Shown: positions 1-6,490, counted from the first letter of the stretch. The stretch is DNA of 8,396 nucleotides from Synergistaceae bacterium (GCA_009778055.1 WRKN01000107.1:1-8396), one strand, 5' to 3'. A program made the numbers and translations. The notes: generated by a model from the sequence alone, not told the origin.

Positions 1-1440
1 GGCGCCGCCCGCGTTGCCCACCAGCTCCGAGCCGGTTTCCACCTCTTTGGTGCCTGCCTGCATGGCTTGCACCGCGTTGGCGGTGTCGTTTTGAATGGCG
101 TCGATCAGGCTTGAGATTTGCTTGGTTGCTTCCTGGGACTGTTCGGCCAGTTTCCTGACCTCTTCGGCGACCACCGCGAAGCCGCGCCCCTGCTCGCCGG
201 CCCGCGCGGCCTCGATGGCGGCGTTCAGCGCCAGAAGGTTGGTTTGCCCGGCAAGGCCGGAAATTGTCTCAACGATCTGGCCGATTTCATTGGAGCGCAT
301 ACTCAGGCTGGTTATTTCCTTTGCCAGGCTTTCCACCGTATGCTGGATGGAAGTCATTTGCTTGACGGCCGTTTCCACAGCTTTGCCGCCCTTATCGGCG
401 GCTTGGGCGGTTTGGCCGGAAGTGGAGCCGACTATATTGGCGCTGGCGATAACCTGCTCGATTTCCGTCGTAAATTTTTCCAGGGCGCTGACTGCCCCGC
501 CGGCAATGGAAAGCTGTGTTTCCGCGCTTTGCGACACGCTGGTCGCGGACGTCGCCACGCTGTTGGCGACTTGCGTCGACTCGACTGCGCCGGCGCTTAG
601 CTCTTCGGATGACGCGGCGACGCTGTTGGCGCTTTCCTGGACGGTTTTCAGAACTTCCCTTAAATTTTCAGCCATGATGCCGAAAGATTTTTCCAATTTC
701 CCTATTTCATCGCTGCGGGTCACGCCAATCTTCCGGAAAATATTGCCGGCGGCGATTTCGTCTGAAAACGCGATTAAAAAATTGAGAGGGTTCACAATCG
801 ACCGGGAAATAAAGTACCCCAGCGCAAACGCCGATATTACGCCAAATATGATTATGCCCGTCATTACAGTCATTGCGTAACGATAACTGCGGTCGGCGAT
901 TTCCATATAAGTCCTGCCCATGTTGTCGTTCCAGTCGGACATTTTGGCCAGGTGCCTGTTTATATTATCATTCGTGGGGGAAAGCCTGCCGTAAAAAATT
1001 TCGCTCGCGGTTTTGTAGTCTCCCTCCTTGACCTTGTCCATGTAATCTATTCTGGCCTGTCTGCCCGCCCCTATCATTGCCCTGAGTTCCTGGAGCATGG
1101 CCCTGTCCTCGTCTTCGGTGATAGTTTCTTCGTAGGAGGCTATAGCGGCGGCTATTTTCCCGCTTGTTTCGGCTGCTCCCGCGTCCAATGCCGCAAGCCT
1201 GTCCTTGTTCTCGGGAACGTAGGCCTGTACCTGCAAAAATCGCGTGTGCTCGATATTTATAGCCGCCTCTTTGATATTGCTGATTCTCACCAAAGAATTA
1301 TTGTATAAAAGACGTATTTCGGTACTCATTGTTCTGAGTCCGTTTATACCCGCAAATCCGATGAACAGCATCAATACGCATAAAACAATGTAACTCAAGA
1401 TTAACTTGGATTTAATCCCCAGATTGTTTAACCAGCCCAT
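1..1440 (-). CDS. Methyl-accepting chemotaxis protein, 3' end cut by window edge
   Basis: This is the first 480 codons of a transmembrane chemoreceptor, read leftward from an ATG at 1438-1440; the frame is still open at base 1. TM1 is at about residues 13-33 and TM2 at about 189-210. Between them is a roughly 155-residue extracytoplasmic region of the helical-bundle type (4HB_MCP-like). A HAMP domain follows at about 211-263, with its DEIG motif at 244-247. The methyl-accepting coiled coil then runs to the conserved hairpin tip at about 385-435 (GQTNLLALNAAIEAARAGE and GRGFAVVAEEVRKLAEQS), which contacts CheA and CheW. The family usually continues 50-100 residues beyond this point, so only the descending arm is missing. 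The start is supported by AAAAGGAGGG at 1451-1460, 10 nt upstream. The gene begins just after the aminotransferase terminator. The ligand cannot be predicted. Confidence 0.95.
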   Translation of the reverse strand, partial: MGWLNNLGIKSKLILSYIVLCVLMLFIGFAGINGLRTMSTEIRLLYNNSLVRISNIKEAAINIEHTRFLQVQAYVPENKDRLAALDAGAAETSGKIAAAIASYEETITEDEDRAMLQELRAMIGAGRQARIDYMDKVKEGDYKTASEIFYGRLSPTNDNINRHLAKMSDWNDNMGRTYMEIADRSYRYAMTVMTGIIIFGVISAFALGYFISRSIVNPLNFLIAFSDEIAAGNIFRKIGVTRSDEIGKLEKSFGIMAENLREVLKTVQESANSVAASSEELSAGAVESTQVANSVATSATSVSQSAETQLSIAGGAVSALEKFTTEIEQVIASANIVGSTSGQTAQAADKGGKAVETAVKQMTSIQHTVESLAKEITSLSMRSNEIGQIVETISGLAGQTNLLALNAAIEAARAGEQGRGFAVVAEEVRKLAEQSQEATKQISSLIDAIQNDTANAVQAMQAGTKEVETGSELVGNAGGA

Positions 1441-1462
1441 AATTTTTTAACCCTCCTTTTCC

Positions 1463-1498
1463 TAAAAAACAAAACGGGCGGAAGCAATTTTCCGCCCG
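1463..1498 (-). terminator. Rho-independent terminator after the aminotransferase gene
   Basis: A perfect 9-bp stem (arms 1475-1483 and 1490-1498, CGGGCGGAA/TTCCGCCCG) encloses a 6-nt loop. On the minus strand it is followed by TTTTGTTTTTTA (1474-1463). It lies 13 nt past the aminotransferase stop codon and ends only 3 nt before the chemoreceptor's ribosome binding site. Confidence 0.88.
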
Positions 1499-1511
1499 AC
1501 TGCCCATTCCT

Positions 1512-2714
1512 CTACGCCTTAATTGCCTCTACCCTTCCCGGATAGACCTCCAAAGCCCCTTTCAATATGTTCATGGCCTTGACCAGATCATTGTTGTTCA
1601 GCACGTAGGCCAGCCTCATCTCGTCTTTCCCTCCGTTGTAGTAGAAGCCGCCGCCGGGGGCCCCCATCATGGTTTCGCCGTTCACGTCGTAGTTTTGCAG
1701 CATCCAGATGAGGAACTTTTCCGCGTCGTCCACCGGCATTTTCACCATGACGTAAAACGCGCCCTTGGGTTCTTCGCATACCACGCCGTTCATGGATTTC
1801 AGCGCCTTGTAAAGGGTGTCCCGCCTCGTTTTGTACTCTTTGTTCACGTCTTCGAGGTAGTTTTTCGCGGTTTTGTATAGCCCGGCGGCCCCTACCTGCT
1901 CCAATGTGGAAACGCAAAGCCTGGCCTGGCAGAGTTTCAACACCTGAGCCATAAACTCCTTGTTCTTGGCGGCAATGCAGCCTATCCTGGCGCCGCACGC
2001 GCTGTACCGCTTGGACACGGAATCGACCATTATCAGGCGGTCGAGGGAGTCCTTCATGTGACCCAGGCTGGTGAACTTCTCCCCGTCGTACGTGAACTCG
2101 CGGTAAACCTCGTCCGCTATCAGGTAGATGTCGTGCTTTCTGGCGAGGGACGCCAGGGACTCCAGCTCCGCCGCGGTGTAGACCGCCCCCGTCGGGTTGC
2201 CGGGGTTCGATATCCATATGCCGCGCGTCTTCGGGGTGATTAACTTCTCCAACTCGGACTCCGGCGGCAGGTGGAACCCGTTCTCAGCCTTCGTGGGGAT
2301 AGGAACCAGCCTGGCTGACGAGGACACGGCGAACGAGATGTAGTTAGCGTAGAAGGGCTCGGGCGTCAGCAGCTCGTCACCCGGGTCGCAGATGGCCATG
2401 ACGGCAAACAACAGAGCCTCGCTGCCGCCGTTGGTTATATAAATGTCGTCCCTGCCGTAAGGGATATCCCATTCCTTGAAATAGCCGCTTATCGCGTCGC
2501 GAAGGTCATCGCTGCCCTGGGAACTGGCGTAGGCGATTGTATCGGCCTTGAAGCCGCGCACCGCCTCGAAGTATTCGTCCGGCGTTTTTATGTCGGGCTG
2601 GCCGATGTTGAGGTGGTACACCTTTTTACCGGCCTTTTTCGCCTCGTCGGAAAACGGGAGAAGCTTTCGGATCGGAGAGGACTGCATGGCCTTGATTCGC
2701 TCGGAAAAACGCAT
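1512..2714 (-). CDS. Class I PLP-dependent aminotransferase (aspartate aminotransferase-like)
   Basis: This 400-residue fold-type I aminotransferase most likely transfers the amino group between aspartate or a related amino acid and 2-oxoglutarate in the cytoplasm; the exact substrate cannot be read from sequence. Hallmarks in order are: substrate-pocket GQPD at 38-41, cofactor-phosphate segment GGSEA at 96-100, NPGNPTG at 170-176 with the PLP-ring asparagine N173, ADEVY at 200-204 (D201 and Y204 contact PLP), the SVSKRYSACGARIG segment with Schiff-base lysine K235 and phosphate-binding R243, and MRLAY with the substrate-carboxylate arginine R367. Length is normal for the family. GGAGGT at 2721-2726, 6 nt before the ATG, supports the start. 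It follows gpmA by 29 nt with no terminator between, so the two are probably cotranscribed. A strong terminator lies directly downstream. Eight of its 18 arginine codons are AGG or AGA. Confidence 0.95.
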   Translation of the reverse strand: MRFSERIKAMQSSPIRKLLPFSDEAKKAGKKVYHLNIGQPDIKTPDEYFEAVRGFKADTIAYASSQGSDDLRDAISGYFKEWDIPYGRDDIYITNGGSEALLFAVMAICDPGDELLTPEPFYANYISFAVSSSARLVPIPTKAENGFHLPPESELEKLITPKTRGIWISNPGNPTGAVYTAAELESLASLARKHDIYLIADEVYREFTYDGEKFTSLGHMKDSLDRLIMVDSVSKRYSACGARIGCIAAKNKEFMAQVLKLCQARLCVSTLEQVGAAGLYKTAKNYLEDVNKEYKTRRDTLYKALKSMNGVVCEEPKGAFYVMVKMPVDDAEKFLIWMLQNYDVNGETMMGAPGGGFYYNGGKDEMRLAYVLNNNDLVKAMNILKGALEVYPGRVEAIKA

Positions 2715-2743
2715 GACTATACCTCCGTTTACTTTGTGATTTT

Positions 2744-3490
2744 TTACTTTGCCTTACCCTGGTTCGCCACGGCGGCCTGGGCCGCCGCTATTGCCTCCTG
2801 GTCGCCCAGGTAGCGGTGGCTCAGCGGCTTCATATCGGCGTCCAGCTCGTAAAGCAGGGGTATGCCGGTGGGGATGTTCAACTCCAAAATGTCCTTGTCC
2901 GAGATGTTGTCCAGGTATTTCACCAGGGCGCGCAGGCTGTTGCCGTGGGCGGCGACGACGACTTTCTTCCCCGCCTTTATCTCGGGCACGATAACGTCCT
3001 CCCAGTACGGCACGGCCCGCGCCACCGTGTCGGCCAGGCACTCGCCGCCGGGAAGCTCGCACGGAGACAGGGACGCGTAGCGCGGGTCTTTCCCCGGATG
3101 GCGCTCGTCGTCGCTGTCCAAAAGGGTCGGGGGCACGTCATAGCTGCGCCGCCATATCTTCACCTGCTCGTCGCCGTACTGCGCGGCGGTTTCAGCCTTG
3201 TTGAGACCCTGCAGCGTTCCGTAGTGGCGCTCGTTCAGCCGCCAGGAGTGGACGACCGGTATCCACATGAGGTCCATTTCCTCCAGAGCCAGCCACAGAG
3301 TCTTGATGGCGCGTTTCAAAACCGACGTGAAAGCCAAGTCAAAGACAAACCCCTCTTTTTTGAGCAGCTTGCCGGCCTCCATCGCCTCCTTGACGCCCTT
3401 GTCCGACAGCGCTACGTCGGTCCAGCCCGTAAAACGGTTTTCCTTGTTCCACTCGCTCTCGCCATGACGTATAAACACAACTTGATACAT
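2744..3490 (-). CDS. gpmA: 2,3-bisphosphoglycerate-dependent phosphoglycerate mutase
   Basis: This enzyme interconverts 3-phosphoglycerate and 2-phosphoglycerate in glycolysis and gluconeogenesis. It is a 248-residue histidine-phosphatase-superfamily protein of the dPGM type, with full family length. Visible catalytic residues are the phospho-accepting histidine H9 in IRHGESEWN (7-15), R60 in SVLKRAIKT, E87 in LNERHYGTLQGLNK (85-98), and the second catalytic histidine H182 in AHGNSLRALVKYLD. The FTGWTD motif at 20-25 is also typical. The C-terminal tail is rich in Ala and Gln and ends in Lys, as in other dPGMs. The ribosome binding site is a less standard G-run (AGGGGGGAT, around 3499-3506), about 9 nt before the ATG. 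The gene lies between the SPFH gene, separated by a hairpin, and the aminotransferase, which starts 29 nt downstream and is probably in the same transcript. Confidence 0.97.
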   Translation of the reverse strand: MYQVVFIRHGESEWNKENRFTGWTDVALSDKGVKEAMEAGKLLKKEGFVFDLAFTSVLKRAIKTLWLALEEMDLMWIPVVHSWRLNERHYGTLQGLNKAETAAQYGDEQVKIWRRSYDVPPTLLDSDDERHPGKDPRYASLSPCELPGGECLADTVARAVPYWEDVIVPEIKAGKKVVVAAHGNSLRALVKYLDNISDKDILELNIPTGIPLLYELDADMKPLSHRYLGDQEAIAAAQAAVANQGKAK

Positions 3491-3506
3491 TACACATATC
3501 CCCCCT

Positions 3507-3546
3507 GATAAAATTGCGGGGGCGGCATCATACTGCCCGCCCCCGC
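3507..3546 (-). terminator. GC-rich hairpin after the SPFH gene, probable intrinsic terminator
   Basis: A perfect 10-bp stem (3516-3525 with 3537-3546, GCGGGGGCGG/CCGCCCCCGC) with an 11-nt loop lies 16 nt past the SPFH stop. On the minus strand it is followed by a short, moderate T-run (AATTTTATC). The hairpin ends almost on the gpmA ribosome binding site, so it may only partly terminate or may protect mRNA ends rather than separate two operons. Confidence 0.7.
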
Positions 3547-3562
3547 GCTCGATTATTCAAGC

Positions 3563-4348
3563 TCAGCTTGTCTTGGTAAATTTGTCTATAAAAGGTTTCA
3601 TCAGTTCGATAGGCACGGGGAAGAGAGTGGTCGAACTCCGCTCGCTCGACGTTATTTCGCGAACCGTCTGCAGATAGCGCAGTTGCAGTGTGATGGGCGA
3701 CAGCTCCATTTGCTGCGCGGCCTGCGCCAGCGTTGCCGCGGCCTGCAGTTCGCCCTCGGCGGCGATGATTTTCGCGCGGCGCTCGCGCTCCGCCTCCGCC
3801 TGACGCGCCATTGCCCGTTTCATTCCTTCCGGAAGCTCCAGTTCCTTGACCTCCACGGCGCTGACCTTTATGCCCCAGGGGTCGGTGCGCTCGTCGATTA
3901 TCTTCTGAAGCTCGTGGTTGATCTTCTCGCGGGACGACAGCACCTCGTCAAGCTCAACGGAACCCACCACGGAGCGCAGTGTCGTCTGGGCAAGCTGGCT
4001 GGTGGCCGTCACGTAGTCCTCGACCTCGACCACGGAGCGCGACGGCTCCATCACCCGGAAGTACACGACGGCGTTGACCTTTATAGGCACGTTATCCCTG
4101 GTGATGACCTCCTGAACCGGAACGTCCATCGTCAGTATGCGCAGGTCGATGAACATGGTGCGGTCAACCACCGGGATGACAAAGATGATCCCCGGCCCCC
4201 GGCTGCCGGCCAGGCGGCCTAAACGGAAGATGACGATCCTCTTGTACTCCGGCACTATCTTGATAGCCGACGAAAGAACCATGAAAAGAATTATCAGCGC
4301 GCCGAACACGCTGCCCATGTTGGACAAAAGACCGGACGGGTTTCCCAT
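3563..4348 (-). CDS. SPFH/band 7 (stomatin/slipin) membrane protein
   Basis: This is a 261-residue membrane-microdomain scaffold protein of the stomatin/prohibitin superfamily. A hydrophobic N-terminal anchor lies at about residues 13-29. The SPFH domain follows from about 30 to 190, starting with IVPEYKRIVIFRLGRL and a GPGIIFVIPVVD motif (51-62). Next is a charged, alanine-rich coiled coil at about 176-213 (AEAERERRAKIIAAEGE and onward) that drives oligomerisation, and then a slipin-like tail with TTLFPVPIELM (240-250). In this family the protein often works with a membrane NfeD protease-like partner encoded next to it, but no nfeD is visible on either side here. AAGGGAGAG at 4356-4364, 7 nt upstream, supports the start. 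A promoter-like sequence lies at 4391-4420. Its precise physiological role cannot be inferred. Confidence 0.93.
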   Translation of the reverse strand: MGNPSGLLSNMGSVFGALIILFMVLSSAIKIVPEYKRIVIFRLGRLAGSRGPGIIFVIPVVDRTMFIDLRILTMDVPVQEVITRDNVPIKVNAVVYFRVMEPSRSVVEVEDYVTATSQLAQTTLRSVVGSVELDEVLSSREKINHELQKIIDERTDPWGIKVSAVEVKELELPEGMKRAMARQAEAERERRAKIIAAEGELQAAATLAQAAQQMELSPITLQLRYLQTVREITSSERSSTTLFPVPIELMKPFIDKFTKTS

Positions 4349-4390
4349 AAAATAACTCTCCCTTGCTTGCTTGATTTTATTTCAGTGTTT

Positions 4391-4420
4391 ACTATACAAC
4401 AATCTTTTTTGTTTTGCCAC
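4391..4420 (-). promoter_or_regulatory. Candidate sigma-70-type promoter for the SPFH gene
   Basis: On the minus strand the -35-like GTGGCA (4415-4420) and the -10-like TATAGT (4391-4396) are 18 bp apart, with an A-rich spacer. The -10 lies about 40 bp upstream of the SPFH ATG, leaving room for the visible ribosome binding site. The -35 matches the consensus in 4 of 6 positions and the -10 in 5 of 6. This is the only good promoter-like site seen ahead of the SPFH-gpmA-aminotransferase-chemoreceptor series. Confidence 0.5.
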
Positions 4421-4449
4421 ACCAGTGGAATGTAGAAAAAACACCGTCA

Positions 4450-4487
4450 CGCATAAAACTGATGCTAAAACCAGAATCGTCGCATCA
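4450..4487 (-). terminator. Weak hairpin with T-run after the reductase gene, possible terminator
   Basis: A 6-bp stem (TGATGC 4460-4465 with GCATCA 4482-4487) has a large 16-nt loop and is followed on the minus strand by GTTTTATGCG. It lies 12 nt past the reductase stop codon. The long loop makes it a poor terminator, so read-through toward the SPFH gene is possible. Confidence 0.25.
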
Positions 4488-4499
4488 ATATGGACACGA

Positions 4500-5849
4500 T
4501 CAGCACATCACAGAATTCGCAAACAAATCATTCAGCCCCTCGCCCATCGTCGGGTGCGTGAAAATCTGGTCGCGCAGCCGCATGTATTTTACGCGCGCCT
4601 GCATGGCGAGCGACACGAGATTGATGATTTCGTGCGAGTCCTCGTGATAGAGCGTCGCGCCAAGGATTTCGTCAGTTTCAGGGTCAACCAAGGCTTTCAA
4701 GAGGCCGCGCGGGTCTTGCAGGACATTTGCCTTGACGATTTTCGCCGCCGGTAGTTTGAACAGGCGATATTTCTTGCCCAACCCTTGCGCCATCCGCTCG
4801 TCGAGCCCCACGCGCGAGAGCGTAGGCGTGATGAAAACGCTGTAAGGCACGTTTTGCCGCTCAGGGCTTGTGAGTTTGCGGCCGCCGTCGCCAAAACCAC
4901 CAAAAAGCTGGCTGACGACGATGCGGAAGTCGTCAGTCGAGAGATAATAAAACTGACCTCCGCCACGCACGTCACCCAATGCCCAAACCTTGTCGTTTGT
5001 GGTTTTAAGTGTATCGTCCACTTTGATATAGCCGTTTGGCTGGAGTTCAATACCAGCCGCCGACAGGTTCAGCTCGTCGATATTCGGTTTGCGGCCTGTT
5101 GCGACAAGGATTTTATCAGCCGTGTAAACCTTGCCGCCTGCCATCACTTCATTGTCAGAAATCTTATCAATCGGCGTGTTCAGATGGAAGCTAATCCCGG
5201 ACTCAGTCAGGTCTTTAAAGACTTCGTCCGCAACATCCTTGTCCTCACGCGGCAAGAACTTGTCGAAAGGCTCAAGCACCGTGACCTTGCTGCCAAAGTG
5301 GTTGAACATGCCCGCAAACTCAAGACCAATGTAGCCTGCGCCGATAATAACGAGATTTTCAGGCAACTCGTCAAGCTCCATCGCGCTCTCTGACGTGATG
5401 ACATTTTTGCTGTCGTGAATGCCTGAAATCCCAGGAATGACAGGTGTTGCGCCCGTATTGATGAAAATCCGCTCACCCGTCAGACGCGTTACTGTTCCGT
5501 CAGGCGCGGCCGCAGAGACTTCAACTTCATCAGGGCTGATAAACTTCGCCAAGCCGTTCAGGTAAGACACGAGCGGTTGGCTCAGCGCGCCGTTTGTCGC
5601 GCCGTTGTGCATTTTCTCGCGCGTCGCATATTTCAGCTTCATAGCCTCTGCAAATGGCAGATTGCGATTGCCGGCGGCAATCAACGTTTTCGACGGCACA
5701 CATCCTACATTTGGACAAGTCCCGCCGTCCATCGCGCGGTCGCGCTCGATAATCACGCTCTCTTCGCCTTCTTGGCTGAGCTTCGCCGCAAGTACGCGTC
5801 CCGCTTTGCCAAAACCAATAATGATGTTTTTGTATGTTTGTTTTTTCAT
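4500..5849 (-). CDS. rclA: RclA/Har-type FAD pyridine nucleotide-disulfide oxidoreductase
   Basis: This 449-residue flavoprotein belongs to the group of E. coli RclA and streptococcal Har, NAD(P)H-dependent reductases of hypothiocyanous acid linked to reactive-chlorine tolerance. Features are: the FAD-binding GFGKAG at 12-17, the redox-active pair C45 and C50 in GGTCPNVGCVPSKTL, the NAD(P)H-binding IGAGYIGLEFAG at 169-180, the second FAD site ALGDV at 290-294, the RclA-like QFYYLSTDDFRIV at 299-311, and a dimerisation domain from about 333. The RclA-type ending HPTMGEGLNDLF holds H432 and E437 in place of the glutathione/lipoamide reductase motif. Length fits the family apart from a short extra tail containing C449. 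The ATG has no Shine-Dalgarno; a promoter ends 6 nt upstream. All 20 arginine codons are CGN, unlike the neighbouring aminotransferase, which suggests acquisition. Mercuric or dihydrolipoamide reductase is less likely from these motifs. Confidence 0.88.
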   Translation of the reverse strand: MKKQTYKNIIIGFGKAGRVLAAKLSQEGEESVIIERDRAMDGGTCPNVGCVPSKTLIAAGNRNLPFAEAMKLKYATREKMHNGATNGALSQPLVSYLNGLAKFISPDEVEVSAAAPDGTVTRLTGERIFINTGATPVIPGISGIHDSKNVITSESAMELDELPENLVIIGAGYIGLEFAGMFNHFGSKVTVLEPFDKFLPREDKDVADEVFKDLTESGISFHLNTPIDKISDNEVMAGGKVYTADKILVATGRKPNIDELNLSAAGIELQPNGYIKVDDTLKTTNDKVWALGDVRGGGQFYYLSTDDFRIVVSQLFGGFGDGGRKLTSPERQNVPYSVFITPTLSRVGLDERMAQGLGKKYRLFKLPAAKIVKANVLQDPRGLLKALVDPETDEILGATLYHEDSHEIINLVSLAMQARVKYMRLRDQIFTHPTMGEGLNDLFANSVMC

Positions 5850-5855
5850 ATTTTT

Positions 5856-5885
5856 ATTTTAACTGATAACCTGTCGACGGTTCAA
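5856..5885 (-). promoter_or_regulatory. Candidate promoter giving a leaderless reductase mRNA
   Basis: On the minus strand TTGAAC (5880-5885) and TAAAAT (5856-5861) are separated by 18 bp. Six bases separate the -10 box from the ATG at 5849, so the expected transcription start falls on or next to the A of the start codon. The bases just before the ATG are nearly all A and T and contain no Shine-Dalgarno, which fits leaderless translation. Confidence 0.5.
5868..5882. promoter_or_regulatory. Interrupted dyad (AACC-N7-GGTT) in the reductase promoter spacer
   Basis: AACC (5868-5871) and GGTT (5879-5882) form a 15-bp interrupted palindrome overlapping the predicted -35 and spacer. Its position would suit a repressor, but the half-sites are short and could arise by chance. 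Confidence 0.2.
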
Positions 5886-5912
5886 GTGATTTCAGATTTC
5901 CTGTGATTTCAG
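5886..5912. repeat. Two direct copies of GTGATTTCAG just upstream of the reductase -35
   Basis: Perfect 10-bp copies lie at 5886-5895 and 5903-5912, 17 bp start to start, and directly abut the predicted -35. Tandem sites in this position are typical of activator binding. E. coli rclA is controlled by the AraC-family activator RclR, but no regulator gene is visible here. Confidence 0.4.
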
Positions 5913-6016
5913 TTTTCATCATGCCGCTTTCCTCGCTTTCCGGCGTTAAGTTTTCGGCCTTATGAAAGCCTTCATGACTATATCCAAGGGTAAGACCTCG
6001 AAAAGCCACGGACTGG

Positions 6017-6049
6017 CGAAAAAAGAAAACCCCGCTTTTCAGCAGGGTT
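6017..6049 (-). terminator. Intrinsic terminator downstream of the tRNA fragment (T-rich on both sides)
   Basis: The arms 6028-6036 and 6041-6049 pair as AACCC/GGGTT and GCT/AGC with one mismatch and a 4-nt loop. On the minus strand the stem is followed by TTTTCTTTTTTCG, the expected tail for a transcript coming from the tRNA side. On the plus strand it is followed by TTTGTATT, so it could act in both directions. It lies 33 nt beyond the CCA end of the tRNA fragment, a normal distance for a tRNA gene's own terminator. Confidence 0.8.
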
Positions 6050-6082
6050 TTTGTATTATCTTGGACTTGCTCATTTCAATTT

Positions 6083-6105
6083 TGGCTGGGGTGGCTGGAT
6101 TCGAA
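6083..6105 (-). other. 3'-terminal fragment of a tRNA gene, probably tRNA-Gln; candidate att site
   Basis: Read on the minus strand, this stretch has T-loop TTCGAAT, T-stem 3' arm CCAGC, acceptor-stem 3' arm CACCCCA, discriminator G and an encoded CCA, in exact tRNA spacing. The partner sequences a full gene would need, GCTGG just upstream and a 5' TGGGGTG, are absent; the upstream bases are TTATA. The acceptor end matches what is known of tRNA-Gln, whose bacterial genes begin TGGGGT and end ACCCCAGCCA. A sharp cut at the T-loop is typical of the duplicated core left at one end of a tRNA-integrated element. A chance match or a decayed tRNA is less likely, given the terminator that follows. 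Confidence 0.7.
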
Positions 6106-6208
6106 TATAAGTTTCAATTAATTGCTATAACGTATTTTATGTCGAGGTTTTATTTAATTCTATCCGGTTTTCTATCCATTTTGTTCGCCGCTTGGCAAAA
6201 CTAAAGCC

Positions 6209-6268
6209 CCCTAATTTTGAGCGTTTCACCTATGTGGCGGTCGCTCTTACCCTAAATTTGAGCGTTGC
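6209..6268. repeat. Imperfect 19-bp direct repeats, possible transposon-end remnant
   Basis: CCCTAATTTTGAGCGTTTC (6209-6227) and CCCTAAATTTGAGCGTTGC (6250-6268) match at 17 of 19 positions, 41 bp start to start. Between them GAGCG (6219-6223) can pair with CGCTC (6242-6246). A related inverted piece, AACGCTTGAAA, follows at about 6290. Iterated repeats of this kind occur at the ends of some insertion sequences such as the IS21 family, but no transposase gene is present and the assignment is tentative. Confidence 0.4.
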
Positions 6269-6490
6269 TGTTATATTATCACACCGTTGAACGCTTGAAA
6301 GTAGCCGATACTCTACTTATGCCGCCACGCGCGCGCGAGGTAAAACCCCCGGCCAAGGAGAGAATGTACCAGAAAAAAGCTTCTCGCCGCTTGATCATGC
6401 CAAAAACCGCGCCTGCTTCTTTACCAGTACAGAACTTATATAGTATCTGAATATTCTGCGCGGCGCTGATCGGCATTGGGGTGCTGTTTG

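Noticed and set aside
95..880. Long plus-strand open frame of 261 residues
   Set aside because: It is the antisense shadow of the chemoreceptor gene, whose minus-strand product has complete family motifs.
2816..3508. Plus-strand open frame of 230 residues opposite gpmA
   Set aside because: A shadow of the GC-rich gpmA gene; the gpmA product has all catalytic residues and the plus-strand product resembles nothing known.
3558..3570. Palindrome CAAGCTCAGCTTG over the SPFH stop codon
   Set aside because: The single-base centre cannot form an RNA loop and the position inside coding sequence gives no reason to call an operator.
4785..5393. Plus-strand open frame of 202 residues opposite the reductase gene
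   Set aside because: Antisense shadow; the minus-strand frame has complete redox and cofactor motifs.
5962..5975. Short dyad ATGAA-N4-TTCAT upstream of the reductase promoter region
   Set aside because: Five-bp arms at this distance from the promoter are expected by chance.
5962..6204. Plus-strand open frame of 80 residues between the reductase and the toxin-antitoxin operon
   Set aside because: It has no convincing ribosome binding site and runs through both the intrinsic terminator and the tRNA 3' fragment, so it is almost certainly not a gene.
6265..6476. Two overlapping antisense open frames of about 61 and 65 residues
   Set aside because: Neither has a properly spaced ribosome binding site, a recognisable domain or a context. 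The minus-strand frame could only use the upstream ribosome binding site through a rare ATT start.
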